Of a stretch of DNA of 64,000 bases, positions 13,101 to 24,234 are shown in pieces. Origin of the DNA: Wuchereria bancrofti. Lineage: Eukaryota > Nematoda > Chromadorea > Rhabditida > Onchocercidae. The DNA is taken from contig SSBO01000008.1 in the NCBI GenBank assembly GCA_005281725.1, positions 5,337,750 to 5,401,749 on the forward strand, in the 5' to 3' direction. Numbering within the stretch: the stretch's first letter is position 1; the number at the start of each line of letters is the position of its first letter. Below the pieces are notes generated by a model. It made no database searches, was not told the origin of the DNA, and saw nothing but the letters and a program-made list of their open reading frames with translations. Both the position numbers and the translations under genes were made by a program.

Positions 13101-14240
13101 ATATGAGGTATGATAAGTTGTGATAAGATTTGGTAGAAAAGAATTTTTCACAGAAAAATGCTTATGATAGCTTTAACCTATCATTTTAATTTTCTCGAAG
13201 TCAAAATGCTAGAAAGATTACATTGCATTTATTTCTTTTCCTTTTTTTAATGATGAAATTTTTTGCATCGACAAAAAAATTGCTCTCAATCACTGCTATA
13301 ATGACTAGCCGTTCATATTTCATCGTTCTCTCACTCTCTTACAGCATCATTTCCTTTTGATCATTACTTCCTTTCAATCTTTGTGTTTTCGTTCTTTTTC
13401 TTGTTTTCTGTTTTTTTTTTCTAAAATTTTCAATCATTAAAAGTATATAAAGTAGTAATCATAACACATATTAATCACTTAAACCAAAGAACATAATATT
13501 TCCAAACATGTCATCCCCATATGGTCTCTTCATCTTCACTCCCTGACTCATCTGTTATTCTCAAACCAAATAATATTTCGTCTTACCCTCAATTTTAATT
13601 AAATATATATGTTTTAATCGAAAATTCCTTGTCCCATCTAATTTCTTTAACCCATATATATATTTTACTTCAAGCAATCTTCCCCGTACTCTCTTTGAAA
13701 ACATTATATTTCTCACTGTAAGAGTAGTGATTGCAATGTTTATCCGTCAACGATTTGCAAAAATTGGATTGATTGTATTATTTTCGGTTTTGTTAATGAA
13801 TTTTTCAGTTTAAATAGTTGAATTTGACCGTATAATTTTCTGTAATTGAATTATATGCAATAAAGATAACGAACTGAGTAATTTTTCTAGCTTCTTAGCA
13901 GCCTAATTTGAGTTGTCAAATAATTCTTGTGAATTCTCAATCTTTTTAATTGTAACTATAATTTAATATTTGAAAGATTTTGATTGTCTGATTTTAATGA
14001 GTATTCCTGATTATCTCATCATTTATCATCAACATATGGAATATTTCCTGGAAGACACTTCCAAGTGCTAACTATCTAATTGTTTGCTGGCGTTTAGATC
14101 TTTCAGAAAATACATTTTGGTTTACTTTTGTAGATTTGTGACATCTCCTAATTTCGGATAGAATAAGAGAGAATGACATTAATGTGAATAATTAACAGGT
14201 TTCTGTGATATTATTACAAGTTAACACATCTTCTTGCTTC
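10197..14240. other. Intergenic region, no gene recognised
   Basis: Four kilobases without a supportable exon on either strand. It contains homopolymer runs, pyrimidine-rich stretches near 13310-13440 and a diverged direct repeat listed separately. Short open frames, such as one on the minus strand at 12921-13151, are compositionally biased and match no family I know. Confidence 0.55.
11924..12540 (+). repeat. Diverged direct repeat pair
   Basis: Segments at about 11924-12010 and 12450-12545 share blocks such as TAGCGCTAACATTTCCTTCAT versus TAGCGCCAACATTTCCTTCAT, then AATCAGTTTGCCTGATGACA versus AATCACTCTGTCTGACGACA. This suggests two old copies of a dispersed non-coding element about 525 bases apart. 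No terminal inverted repeats were seen. Confidence 0.6.
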
Positions 14241-14242
14241 AG
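14241..14242 (+). promoter_or_regulatory. Candidate trans-splice acceptor of NDUFS3
   Basis: TTCTTGCTTCAG ends 14 bases before the ATG at 14257. The short leader and pyrimidine-rich acceptor suit SL addition. Confidence 0.5.
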
Positions 14243-14256
14243 GTCAAAATTTTCAA

Positions 14257-16136
14257 ATGTTGAATCGCCAAGTGCAAGCTTGGCGCACATTATGTAGGTT
14301 TACGGGAATTCTTAGTAAGAATACGGGAAGCTGTACGGCAAATGTTTCTGATAAGGCGGAAAAAAACAAAAAGAAAGGTATGCAAATTTCGATTTCCCCG
14401 TTTTTTTGTCGAAGATTAAATTTGAAATTTAAACTATAATTTAGGTCAATTTGCACCGTTCCCCAATAAAATTCGATGTAAATCGAAGTACTACTAAACA
14501 TTATGTTTTTCTTTTTTCGAAATTTTTTAATGAGTATTTTAAGAATTTGCGTAGTTATGTTCAGCAACGATCTGGAAAATTGATGATATGAAACGCGAAA
14601 AATTAGCTAAATTCGGTCGATATTGTGCGGAATGTTTACCAAAATTTGTACAGAAAGTACAGGTATTTTCTTTCTGATTATCAAATAGTAATGTCGTCTT
14701 TTGTAATGTCACTCTACCAAATAGTAATGTTGTCGTTTAAGTGTTTCTAATTTCTAGGTCACGTATTCAGCTTTTATTTGCTTAGCTAATATTGTGAATA
14801 CGCTTCAGAAATCTGATATTTCTGAAGTTTCCATACATTAACACTTTCATCGAATATCAGAAAATAAAACTTTTCAATTCCTCACTTTAATATAGCGATC
14901 ATTTAGAGACTTATTACACTAGATGTTAGAATAGTTTAATGCAGTCTGAAAGTTTGAAGTTTCATCGAGTGGATAAATTGCTAATTAATTTCATCCTTGC
15001 ATTCTTCCAACAATTCTGAAATAGCTTGCTATTTCGCAGTTTGCCGCTGGAGATGAATTAGAGTTGTTGATTCATCCAAGTGGAGTGCTACCCGTGATGG
15101 CATTTTTGAAAGGAAATCATGCAGCGCAATTTACTAATATCGTATTTATTACTGGAATGGACGTCCCTTCACGAAAATTTCGTTTTGAGGTTTTATTAGT
15201 TTTACTTATTTATGCAAAATTGAAAGCAATTTCCATACATAATTTGTTCTTGAACATTTTAATAGTAAATGACTTAAGGGAATTTATTATTACGTTGGCA
15301 AATTTTTTCTTTATTTAATAACTTGACTTCCCGTATCAGACCAGGTTAGACAGTATTTTATTGCACAATAACAACTGGCAATATGTAATTATGCAAAATG
15401 GTAGAAGTGTCAGCTCGTAACATCGCAATAGTGTTATGCTGAAATCTCATACATGCACAATGCAGTAAGGAATATTTAGAACTGTTTTTGTCAGGACTGT
15501 TCTCTTCAGTTGTATTTTTTTTTAGGTCATTTATGCTTTTCTTTCGATACGTTTCAATGCACGCATTCGTGTCCGCACATACACTGATGAAATTGCACCG
15601 TTGGAGTCAATAACACCGATTTTTAAAGGAGCGAACTGGTAAGTTGAATTTTGAATTCAAAGTTTCTTTAAAACATGAACTTCCAACTTTTTTAACTCTT
15701 GTTACAGGTATGAAAGGGAAGTTTACGACATGTACGGTGTTTGGTTCAATAATCATCCAGATTTACGACGTATCCTTACCGACTACGGTTTTGAAGGTCA
15801 TCCGTTCAGGAAAGATTTTCCTTTGTCTGGTTATGTTGAGGTATGTTTTCTAAATTTTTGAATACACAATAGTTATAAAACTTGCAGTGAAATGGACGTA
15901 TGTTTTCTTCCAACATTATGTCATATATTGTTGAATTTGGTTTTCAGCTGAGATATGATTCGGAGCTCGGTCGATGCGTATATGAACCAACTGAACTGGC
16001 ACAAGAATTCCGTAAATTTGACCTAAAAACTCCATGGGAATTGATGCCTAACTTCCGTAACGAATCTATGATGTCACGTTATGAACAAGTCAGTTTAGAG
16101 GAACCTAAAGAAGAAACCGGAAAGGATAAGAAATAA
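14257..16136 (+). CDS. NDUFS3: NADH dehydrogenase iron-sulfur protein 3 (complex I 30 kDa subunit)
   Basis: Six exons (14257-14377, 14565-14662, 15040-15189, 15526-15638, 15708-15840, 15948-16136) join in phase to 267 residues. The first 40 or so are basic and hydroxylated with few acids, as in a mitochondrial presequence. The mature part follows the family end to end: [61 protein letters not shown] and the complex I 30 kDa signature from [15 protein letters not shown] through [20 protein letters not shown]. The tail [16 protein letters not shown] is also conserved. NDUFS3 is a core subunit of the Q-module in the matrix arm, needed for quinone reduction and assembly. The C. elegans orthologue is nuo-2. 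Length matches the family, and nothing appears broken. The gene runs tail-to-tail with MEAK7. Confidence 0.97.
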
Positions 16137-16142
16137 TTTATT
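16137..16142 (-). terminator. Possible poly(A) signal for MEAK7 overlapping the NDUFS3 end
   Basis: TTTATT on the plus strand reads AATAAA on the minus strand, 268 bases past the MEAK7 stop and directly abutting the NDUFS3 stop. A second minus-strand AATAAA overlaps the MEAK7 stop at 16408-16413 and is less likely to be used. Confidence 0.25.
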
Positions 16143-16409
16143 TAAATTTAATGTAAACAATGTATATAACAAATTTACTAGAAAAATCTATCAATTTGCC
16201 AAGCGAGAGCTGGAAATATCTGAACTGATCCAGTCCCCTTAGAGACAGGTAGGATAGATAAGAGAGAAGGAAGTAGATGATTTCGATCAAGTGCACAACA
16301 GCAAAGATATCATTTGAGGTAGAACAGAAAGTTAAAATTTTGCATTTTCTCGTGATATTAGAAAAGAAAGCACTTTCCGTCAGTTTTATCACGTTCGGTG
16401 CATATTTTT

Positions 16410-18613
16410 TTATTCTTTGAAGGAATCTCCATGGAAGCCTTTACCACTTAATTCAAATAATAAACGTGTTTCATTCTTATTTGTTAACGCACGTTGCCTG
16501 ATCAAATCATTTTGCACTTCAGTATCTATCTTTTCGTTGCATTTTGCTCCAACTGACCAAACTTCAACATTTTTCATTTTAAACGTTGTTTCACCGGCTA
16601 ACCAACATTTTTTAAATGTACTAATTCCAGAAGTGGAACTACCATTGTTAAAATCCTCATGTAGAAAGAAGGACCAATTCTCACCATGTCCACCCATACC
16701 CTGAAAATTTTCTTTCGATTTAATGAAAGTTTGGTAAAATTCAAGCTAAATAAGAAAATTGCTGATTGAAGCTGTTAGGATAAGTTAGATTATACATAAA
16801 GTATTTGTTTGCTAGATTTCTACAGAGATTAGAGAGATTGCTTTCGCAAGTCTAGTCACTGTTGGTGTGTAATTGCTACCACAGCACTACTGTTAGTGAT
16901 GAAGTGGGTGTAAGGCAAGTAATCTATCATTTTGGAAGTTACGAAATGAAGACGTACGATTCCATTTGGCAATGAAACCTGGCCAGCATTGAGATAGCCA
17001 AAATTGTTATTATAACCCGTAGCGCTGTAAATATGTAATTTTTGTCGGTCTTCAAACAAGAAGCACTGATCATCACCAGTATGTCGTGGACCACAAATGA
17101 AACCTTGACTGGCGAATGCACCAAAGACACGGTCGGATGTCGTTTCAATGACAATTAAACATGGGCCTGCACGATCCACACTTTTCATTAATTTCATAAA
17201 ACTTTCACCGTGTTTTTCACTAAAATTAATGTTAGTACATGAGCTGTTTCTTCCAGGAATTTCTGTCAAGGTCTTAGTCTTATGTTTAGATTCCATCTCG
17301 AAGTGTAAATTAGATCTGCCGTTCATTAAAAGAGAATAAGGGATACACTAACTTGTGTGATGTTTGCCCCATGGAAAACTTCCTGTCTTCAACTAAGTTA
17401 TACTACTTCAAATATTCTTTTATAGAAAATGTGTCAGAAGCACTGGAACCAGTGAACTGTAGGTTTGCTAAGATATAGTCTGCGAGGAATTTCACTTATT
17501 AGTTATGAAAGTAGGTTATGCGACATAAGATTATGTATGAGTTAATTGATTGATAAAATTCTCACAATTTTATCCTTACAATTTACGGAATGTTAAAATT
17601 TCTGCATTTTTAGATCTAACTTTAAGTAGTTTGTAAGTAATGTGTAGCATCGAACCTTGAAAATAATAGCTTCCATCGGTCCCTTAATTCTTCGGGTAAA
17701 TTCGCATATACAAGACACAGTGCAGCATGAGTAAGCAAGGATTTTTCACTAACTTGTTGTAAAAGTTTCGCACTGTCTCGCGGTCCAATAAAGATCAACT
17801 CACTGACATATTTCACTACAGTGGGTAAGATAATTTGACTTTGCAGAAAATTACTTAAGGTGGATGGGTCCAATTGTAATGGAATGCCTTCCATAATAAA
17901 ATCAACGAGAAGTGTGATGCTTCGTGGATCTAACTGTTCACATTTGAAAAATGAAGAAATCATAACCTCTATAATCTGAAATATGGAAAATACGTTAAAA
18001 TCCAATCAACTGACTACTACTAATAGAAATTCGAATGAATTGTAAAATTTATTGATGTTTATTAAAGTTACGACCTGTTTAATTGGTTGGTTAAGTTGCA
18101 AGAGGGCTCTTGCTTGTTGATTGAAATCACCAAGTATCATTTCAGCGAACTGTACAAAACGTTCCACCCTAACCTAAAATCTTTTATTATATTAAGACCC
18201 CAAGCGTATAATTTTCACTGACTGATATTGTGTCATTATAATTTCATTGACTGATTGATGGATTTTTATTTAGACACGAGAACTTACGAAATTATCAGGT
18301 TTACTTAGTGAATCATATAAGAACAATTGTAACTGCGGGCATATTGTTGATTCGGTATATTTCTGGAAAAGTACAAATTGGAAAAAGTTAGTTTTGAACT
18401 GCATTTTAAATTTTATAAATGCAGATATTCACTGCATTTTAAATTTTATAATGCAAAAAATAACCAAGAGCTTACAAAGAAAACGGATCTGTCAATGGTT
18501 GATCCACCATTAGCTATTTCATAGAATCGATTTTTTAACGATAGTTGAAAATCGTTTATATTGTTCTTCTTGATTTTGGAGTAACTTTTTACCTTGCTCC
18601 CGGCTTTACCCAT
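16410..18613 (-). CDS. MEAK7: TLD-domain protein MEAK7 / EAK-7
   Basis: Six exons on the minus strand (18476-18613, 18288-18362, 18075-18173, 17656-17975, 16958-17219, 16410-16700) give 394 residues. The protein starts MGKAGSKVKSYSK, so Gly2 with Ser6 is a good N-myristoylation signal, as in the family. Residues 211-394 form the TLD domain: DRAGPCLIVIETTSDRVFGA, CFLFED, TGYNNNFGYLNAGQVSLPNG, GMGGHGENWSFFLHEDFNNG, FKMKNVEVWSVG and a C-terminal ELSGKGFHGDSF. Human MEAK7 supports mTOR signalling at lysosomes; C. elegans EAK-7 acts at the plasma membrane to restrain DAF-16/FoxO. The exon 4/5 join (KLLFS-SEKHGESF) uses donor GTTCGA and acceptor TTTTAG and reproduces the human order, so the longer open frame upstream of that acceptor is not coding. 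Somewhat shorter than the human protein, mainly in the N-terminal half. Confidence 0.93.
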
Positions 18614-18621
18614 TGATTTCG

Positions 18622-18623
18622 CT
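18622..18623 (-). promoter_or_regulatory. Candidate trans-splice acceptor that sets the MEAK7 start
   Basis: On the minus strand ATTTTCCAG is followed by an 8-base leader and then ATGGGTAAAGCC. Cutting here removes an upstream in-frame ATG and leaves Met-Gly as the N-terminus, as myristoylation requires. Confidence 0.55.
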
Positions 18624-19051
18624 GGAAAATGTTTCATAAAAAAAGCTACTTCATGAAGAATTTCAAATTTAATTGCAACAAATCCTAGCGATAAAAATGG
18701 GTTTAAAAAATCGAATTGAATTGAAAAAATAAAGGTTAATTATTTTGGAGCAGTAAAGTAAAGACTGAAATTAAGATCTAAAGGTGAGCATGGCAAAAAC
18801 TGAAAAATAAGAAGCATACAACTATGGACAATTAATTATTTCACTTTATTGCTGGAGAAATTGATAAAATTAAAAAGATAAAATCGATATGAACATTAAT
18901 GAATAAATGCAAAGTAAGAATAACACCTGAAAAATAATAGTTCTTACATGCAGTATGAAATGCAGTTTCAAATAAAATGACCGGATGGCTGCAATAGCAA
19001 TGAGTGTATTTATCAGAAACTAATTTCAAAAAAGAAAAAATCAGATACAAC

Positions 19052-19228
19052 CAATATTTTCACGACACCAAATCAAAATATCACATCGTCGGTCAGCACT
19101 AAAGTCACAAGACCAGCAACCAACCCACTCGCGCAGTTGTTGAAGTTGTCGTTTCGTTGAATGGTGGTCGCGTGATTTGGGCAATTCTGCATGACATATA
19201 TTGAAGATTTCTACATTATGTGGCCTAG
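19052..19228 (-). CDS. Possible exon of an unrecognised gene
   Basis: On the minus strand, acceptor TATATCAG (ending at 19229) opens a 58-codon stop-free stretch closed by GTTGTA at 19051. It reads RPHNVEIFNICHAELPKSRD, later QLREWVGCWSCDFSADRR and DILIWCRENI: rich in Trp and Cys, with higher GC than its surroundings. A following acceptor (TATTGCAG, about 19000) could join it to a hydrophobic tail ending near 18841, and a tiny ATG exon near 20593-20620 might lie upstream. I recognise no family. It lies between HSBP1 and MEAK7 in the same orientation, so it could be a small intervening gene or an upstream exon of MEAK7. Confidence 0.3.
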
Positions 19229-21083
19229 CTGATATACTTTGGACGAAAAGATTGAGGTGGGAGTGTGATATGATTCATTCGAGATCCGAAGTCGAGACTA
19301 TATGTTATCCAGTCTTTGTAGGTTAAATAATGGGTAAAGGGTAGAATAAGTTGCAACACTTCCTACAACTATTCTTTTATATTACAACCGTTAAATAAAT
19401 GTTCTCTGTCTAACTGTGCCTTATTTAGAATATGACTGAAATAACCTGACTCTCACATTACAAACACATTTGCTTGTAATTCAAAAATTTGAATTACGTA
19501 TATGATATGTTGGCCGGAAAATGTTTGTAGCATATCAGAAACATTGGAACATACCAGAAATAATTGAATGACATATAGCGGGAAATGGCTAAACAGGAAC
19601 TTGGCCAAAAGATTATGTGGGATTTAGTTTAATTTCTGTCTTTGAAAAAAGGAAATCAAAAAAATAGACTGCTTTATTTCCGAAATATTTATCATATAAC
19701 AAACTGGAAGGAAAATGTTAGACGCAAACTTCTATGCTTGGACTTGTACGCATTAATAACGGATTCGGCAGTAAGCAAACCGGAATTCCGTTTTATTCAT
19801 GACACTCGGAGCGAGCAAATACTGTTGCTTACACTTTGAGAGTGAGAAGAGGAAAGAATTCGTCTAACAAATAACAGTGAAATATTTAATGTCTTTTTGG
19901 GTAGCTTGCGAAAGCGAAAATACAAATAAATGAAAATCCATTTGGAGATTAATTTCAAAGTAGAAACAGTATTTCTTATTTGTTGAAATCACAGTACCAT
20001 GTTATCATCACACTTGAATCTAGCATCACTCAAGTTGATTATCTGGACGTACAGCCAGTGTAGGTTGTACAGTATAAGTATTCATAAAAATAAGAAATAT
20101 TGCTTGTGTATTTAACAAATAATAGTTCAAAATAAGGATAGATTAAGCAAACTGCTCACAGCGCATGGAAATTATCACTCACCATAGTTATAAAATACGC
20201 CAAATTTTTTGTTGCAAATGCTAAAATTAAGTGAAAAAACTTCGGGGTCTGAACAAATAAGACTGGAGTATTCGTAGCAATGAAAGAAATTATATTAATA
20301 TATGTGAGACAAATAATCAAACTTTAATCAATAAAATCTATGGACTGAAACTTGCAAGTCTATGGATTATGTAAATTTCCTCTCAAAGTAGTAACCACTC
20401 AGAATTTGCAAGTAAACAATTCAATTTTTGAAGATAACTACAAATACTTCAAATGCTGAACTTGCGTGATAAAGATCGTTTCTTCACAACAAAGAAAAGT
20501 TAAGAACAAGGAAAAGCAAGTTGTTAATAATTTACTAGTTAATCAAGGATTTTCATTTTTTTTTCGGAAACAGATGAGCTTACAAGGCCCATAGTAATCG
20601 AGAGTAACATCTGCAATAAACGGGAAATAAGAATTTATTAAATGAATACAGGAATATTATCCATTGCAGCATATCGACTGTGATGTATGCCAGATATTAC
20701 TATGTTATTGTTATCTCTGGAATAAGTCCATCATACCAAACGCCAGCATACCGCAATTAGTCTACCTATTAAATAGGTATTAGTTAACAGACTGAAACTG
20801 AATTAGTGAAGTCCGACAATTTCATGTACTAGAATAACTTTGATGTTTTTCAGGTACTTATGCTGATATAAAAATTATGACTAGTTTCTCCCTCAAAAAA
20901 AAAAGAAAAGAACTAGTAGTTTGAAATTATGCAATTGAATAATTTAACACCTAGTTATATTATTCAAACTACGCTTTTCAATAACTCCTATCTCTTTCCA
21001 ATTGTATTTCTTGTCATTTTCTGCAGTGATATGGTGCTAAATTTTACAGAGTAATAAAGCAACGCTCTACCGTAGGCAGTTCA
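19229..21083. other. Intergenic region between HSBP1 and the MEAK7 side
   Basis: About 1.85 kb with no firmly supported gene. The only hint is a minus-strand segment at about 20593-20620 with a TGCAG acceptor, ATG, eight further codons and a GTAAGC donor, which could be a small signal-peptide exon. Confidence 0.4.
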
Positions 21084-21613
21084 TTATGGTTCCGGTTCAA
21101 CTCCAGCTTGTGTCATTAGATCAGTTATACTCTTTTCCAGCTCATCAATACGTCTTGTCATATCATCTATTCGACCAATAATTTGATCAGACATGCGCTG
21201 AAAACGATCCTGCGTTTGTTGCAATACTCCTTGTATCTGAAATGTATGCTTTCTTCTTTTCTGTCTAAAATTTGCAAATGTTATACGTGAATTAATTCAG
21301 TCACAACTGTACTACATACCTTATTCTCTATAAATTGCTCCTTTTTCTATACGTTTCATTTATCACCATAGATAGGGAAAAGCGTATTAAAAAGCAACAG
21401 CATATTACATAGTGAAATAAAAAACGAGATCACTGCAAATCTTTCTACCCAAATATTTCCCTTATAGAAAAAAAAACCAACCAGCGAAGTTAATTCTTGC
21501 AAACTTTGCTCGCTAGATCTTGCTTCTGGCAAAACTATGGCATCGCTTTCATTGACTTTTTTTGTCACCTCATCATTACTTTTTTCCGTATTTGGTTGTT
21601 CTTCATTCTCCAT
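21084..21613 (-). CDS. HSBP1: Heat shock factor-binding protein 1
   Basis: Two exons on the minus strand, 21482-21613 and 21084-21236, joined in phase 0 (donor GTTGGT, acceptor ATTTCAG), give 94 residues. Residues 37 onward match HSBP1: [49 protein letters not shown] and QAGVE. The heptad pattern forms the trimeric coiled coil by which HSBP1 binds HSF1 and damps its activity; C. elegans HSB-1 does this and affects lifespan. The first 36 residues are acidic ([16 protein letters not shown]) and longer than the short N-terminus of human HSBP1. The start at 21613 is preferred because a TTCGTTCCAG acceptor ends 44 bases upstream; an in-frame ATG at 21742 would add 43 residues. It lies upstream of MEAK7 in the same orientation. 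Confidence 0.93.
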
Positions 21614-21657
21614 TTTGCAGTTTTCTTTTTCGTTTCTATAATCCTCGATTTGGATAA

Positions 21658-21659
21658 CT
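21658..21659 (-). promoter_or_regulatory. Candidate trans-splice acceptor of HSBP1
   Basis: TTCGTTCCAG on the minus strand ends 44 bases before the chosen ATG; its tract is weaker than at other genes here. Confidence 0.3.
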
Positions 21660-22407
21660 GGAACGAAGCTATCAAGTGGCGCATTCAAATTCTTAGGATT
21701 TCCCTGTGTCCGGAATAACAAAAAAAAACCACATCTATCCACTGATAAAAAGGAAATATACTGAACTATTCTAGAGCTTGGAAAAATAAGAAATGAGACT
21801 CATTACTTCATAATATATTCTATCAAATCAATGAATCGAAAGCCTTTATGCTGCACTGAATAATTCCGAAAATATTCAAATTAAGATATTTTTGAGTGAA
21901 CAAATAAAATCTGACGATAACTGAATCACATTCATAACATAATATTTGCAGTCAATAAAAATTATTAAAATAAACAAAAAAGTTGTGGCTTTAAGCAATG
22001 ATAAATTAAACTAGAAAACGAATTCCAATATAAAATAATGCTTGAAAGAAACACAATATTAAGAAACTTTTTTGTATAATGTGGTCAATAAGCAGAGAAT
22101 GTACGAATTCCAACTCGCTATATGATTATTAGAAAAAGCTGATTTAACAAGTTGTACAAGACAAAGAGCACTGAAACAAATACATTCAAACATCAGTTGA
22201 CATTTACCATTTTAGAAATAATAATGGTTTTCGTAATTAATTCACTACTTTTAAGTACTAAAAAAGAAGCCATTGTATGGTAATTCATATCACTATCCAA
22301 TAATGAACTACTTTTGTACCTGTTGAACAAATGACTACAGGAATCAAAACTTAGTTTTTACATACGTACATAAGCACACAAACGCAGATACAACATGTGA
22401 AGTATTA

Positions 22408-23925
22408 TTACAACCGATCATTATCACTGTCATCAGCAGCTATTGGAAAGCCATATAAAAGACTAATTTGCTTATCCACAAAAGCTGGGATATCCGATTC
22501 TGGGATAAACTCTGATTCCTTAATTATCCGACAAACGGCTATAACTTCAACGACATTTATGCCTTTAATCCAAATTCGTCCATTCATGCCACTTGTTATT
22601 TCGAATTTTATATCTTTACCAATCAGAGATAATAGCCTTGAAGATGGTGAAAGAATTCGACGTACAAGATTTAGACTTGTTTTAAAAAGGAAGCCGCCAG
22701 ATGGTAATAGACCCATACCGCGTGCTCGACCTTCACCATCAACGCATGTAAGCTGAAACCTGAGCTTTTAACTGAAACTTTACAACTCATGAGAACGTTA
22801 CCTTGTTCAAAACGCCAATTTTTTTTTTATTTTCGTGAGTTTTCAATTATTCCCTTAGACTCTGTGCATTCACATTCAGAATAATAATAAACAAGTATTT
22901 GATCAAAAAGGTGGATTGGTAATAGAACGGTCGATAATAAAACATACTTCTGGTTCAAGATGTTTTGTTGCAGTAGTGACAGAGGCATAAATCAAATCGC
23001 CAACTTTCAAGTTTGGGCGATTACGTCTTGTGGCACCTAGAAAATAGAAAACGAAATAATTTTAAATAAAGCCGAAATAAACCTGAAGACTAGGGAGATT
23101 CAAAGAACCGAGGTTTGCATCTTTTGTCTACGTTCTCTAAAAATAATCTCCATCAATATTTCTGTTATTATTTAATGATGAAGCAATCACGATACTCCGT
23201 AATAATTTTTAGTGGACCAAAATTTAACTTTAGATCTATCTGCTAAAGAACTGCTGTAAAATTAATCCCGTAATTACTCAACAAGTTTAATCACTCACTG
23301 AACCTAATAAAGTTGAAATATGTAAAATCAAGTGTGCAATTAAACCTTCAAAAGAGAGGAAACTGATAAAAGCGATGTCAGCAGAGCCAATATCAATTTT
23401 AAATGTTTCACCATGTGTAGAAGTAACAATTCCAATTACACGATCACCCTTTTGTGGGATATATCTGAAAGACCTTCATATAATTTTTTGTCACCTTTTA
23501 TTCATCTCTTTCAAACCCAAGCCAATTTTTGTTAAAAATCAAGTCCGAGATTATATCTAATTAAAAAAATGGAACTAATCTACTGTTTAGTTTTCATATT
23601 TCAAATTTTGATGAGACAAACCTTCGTGAATGAACAGCCATCCATTGTTTACCATGCGATATACGTCGTATTCCTGGTTGTACAACTAACAATTGATCAG
23701 AATTATTAATTATTCGTTCTAGACCACAACCAATTACCTGAAATTTCACTAATAAGAGTAATGTGGATACCGTATTAATAAAACATGAAATATTTTCTTA
23801 CCAAACAAGAACAAGCTTAAGAGAAACATAAATTACATCCAAAACTTTTAGAACCAACTTCTGTTCGTTTTTCACCAGGAACAACTAAAGAAACGATATC
23901 GCCTGGGAGATGAATCTCTGCCATT
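22408..23925 (-). CDS. EXOSC3: Exosome complex component RRP40
   Basis: Exons on the minus strand: a first exon from 23925, then 23622-23737, 23346-23464, 22948-23036 and 22408-22752. Exons 2-5 join in phase and follow Rrp40: an N-terminal region with LLVVQPGIRRISH, an S1 domain (YIPQKGDRVIGIVTS, GETFKIDIGS, NRPNLKVGDLIYA) and a KH domain with GMNGRIWIKG, the family's GxNGxIW signature. Rrp40 is an RNA-binding cap subunit of the 3'-5' RNA exosome. Exon 1 begins MAEIHLPGDI, matching the LPGD/LPGE start of the family. Its 3' edge is unsettled: the frame stops at TGA about 51 bases on, a phase-0 donor must be one of several weak GTT sites at about 23880-23895, and the remaining bases carry a shifted frame. 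A sequencing indel or weak donor is possible. Confidence 0.93.
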
Positions 23926-23971
23926 TAATCAGTTTTAGATCATATACAACTAGAATTGGTTACCAATTTTT

Positions 23972-23973
23972 CT
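23972..23973 (-). promoter_or_regulatory. Candidate trans-splice acceptor of EXOSC3
   Basis: TTGTTTTCAG on the minus strand ends 46 bases upstream of the ATG and about 230 bases past the TONSL poly(A) signal. It suits an SL site of a downstream operon gene. Confidence 0.5.
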
Positions 23974-24198
23974 GAAAACAATATTCATGCCAAAGTGCTG
24001 GAGAGAAATAAGCGTATCGTCAACGATAACTCACGTGACTGCTTACGAACAAATCAAACAAATGAAATCGTATAGATCCAATCAATAATAATTTGTCGCT
24101 ATCAAATACAACAGCTTTACTTAGCATAAAAGGTATCCAAATTGATATAGCAAAACAACAATGCATTTAGCTAAACTTAGCAACTTCGAAATATAATG

Positions 24199-24204
24199 TT
24201 TATT
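24199..24204 (-). terminator. Poly(A) signal AATAAA for TONSL
   Basis: Minus-strand AATAAA 31 bases beyond the TONSL stop. Confidence 0.5.
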
Positions 24205-24234
24205 CAGTAATACGATTTATAATATACAATGAGA

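Noticed and set aside
16856..17326. MEAK7 exon extended upstream to MNGRSNLHFEMES
   Set aside because: The join at 17219 with donor 17656 gives LLFSSEKHGESF, matching the human order; the extra codons are intron.
21085..21120. tRNA B-box-like GGTTCAACTCC
   Set aside because: It lies inside the HSBP1 coding exon and has no A box or cloverleaf around it.
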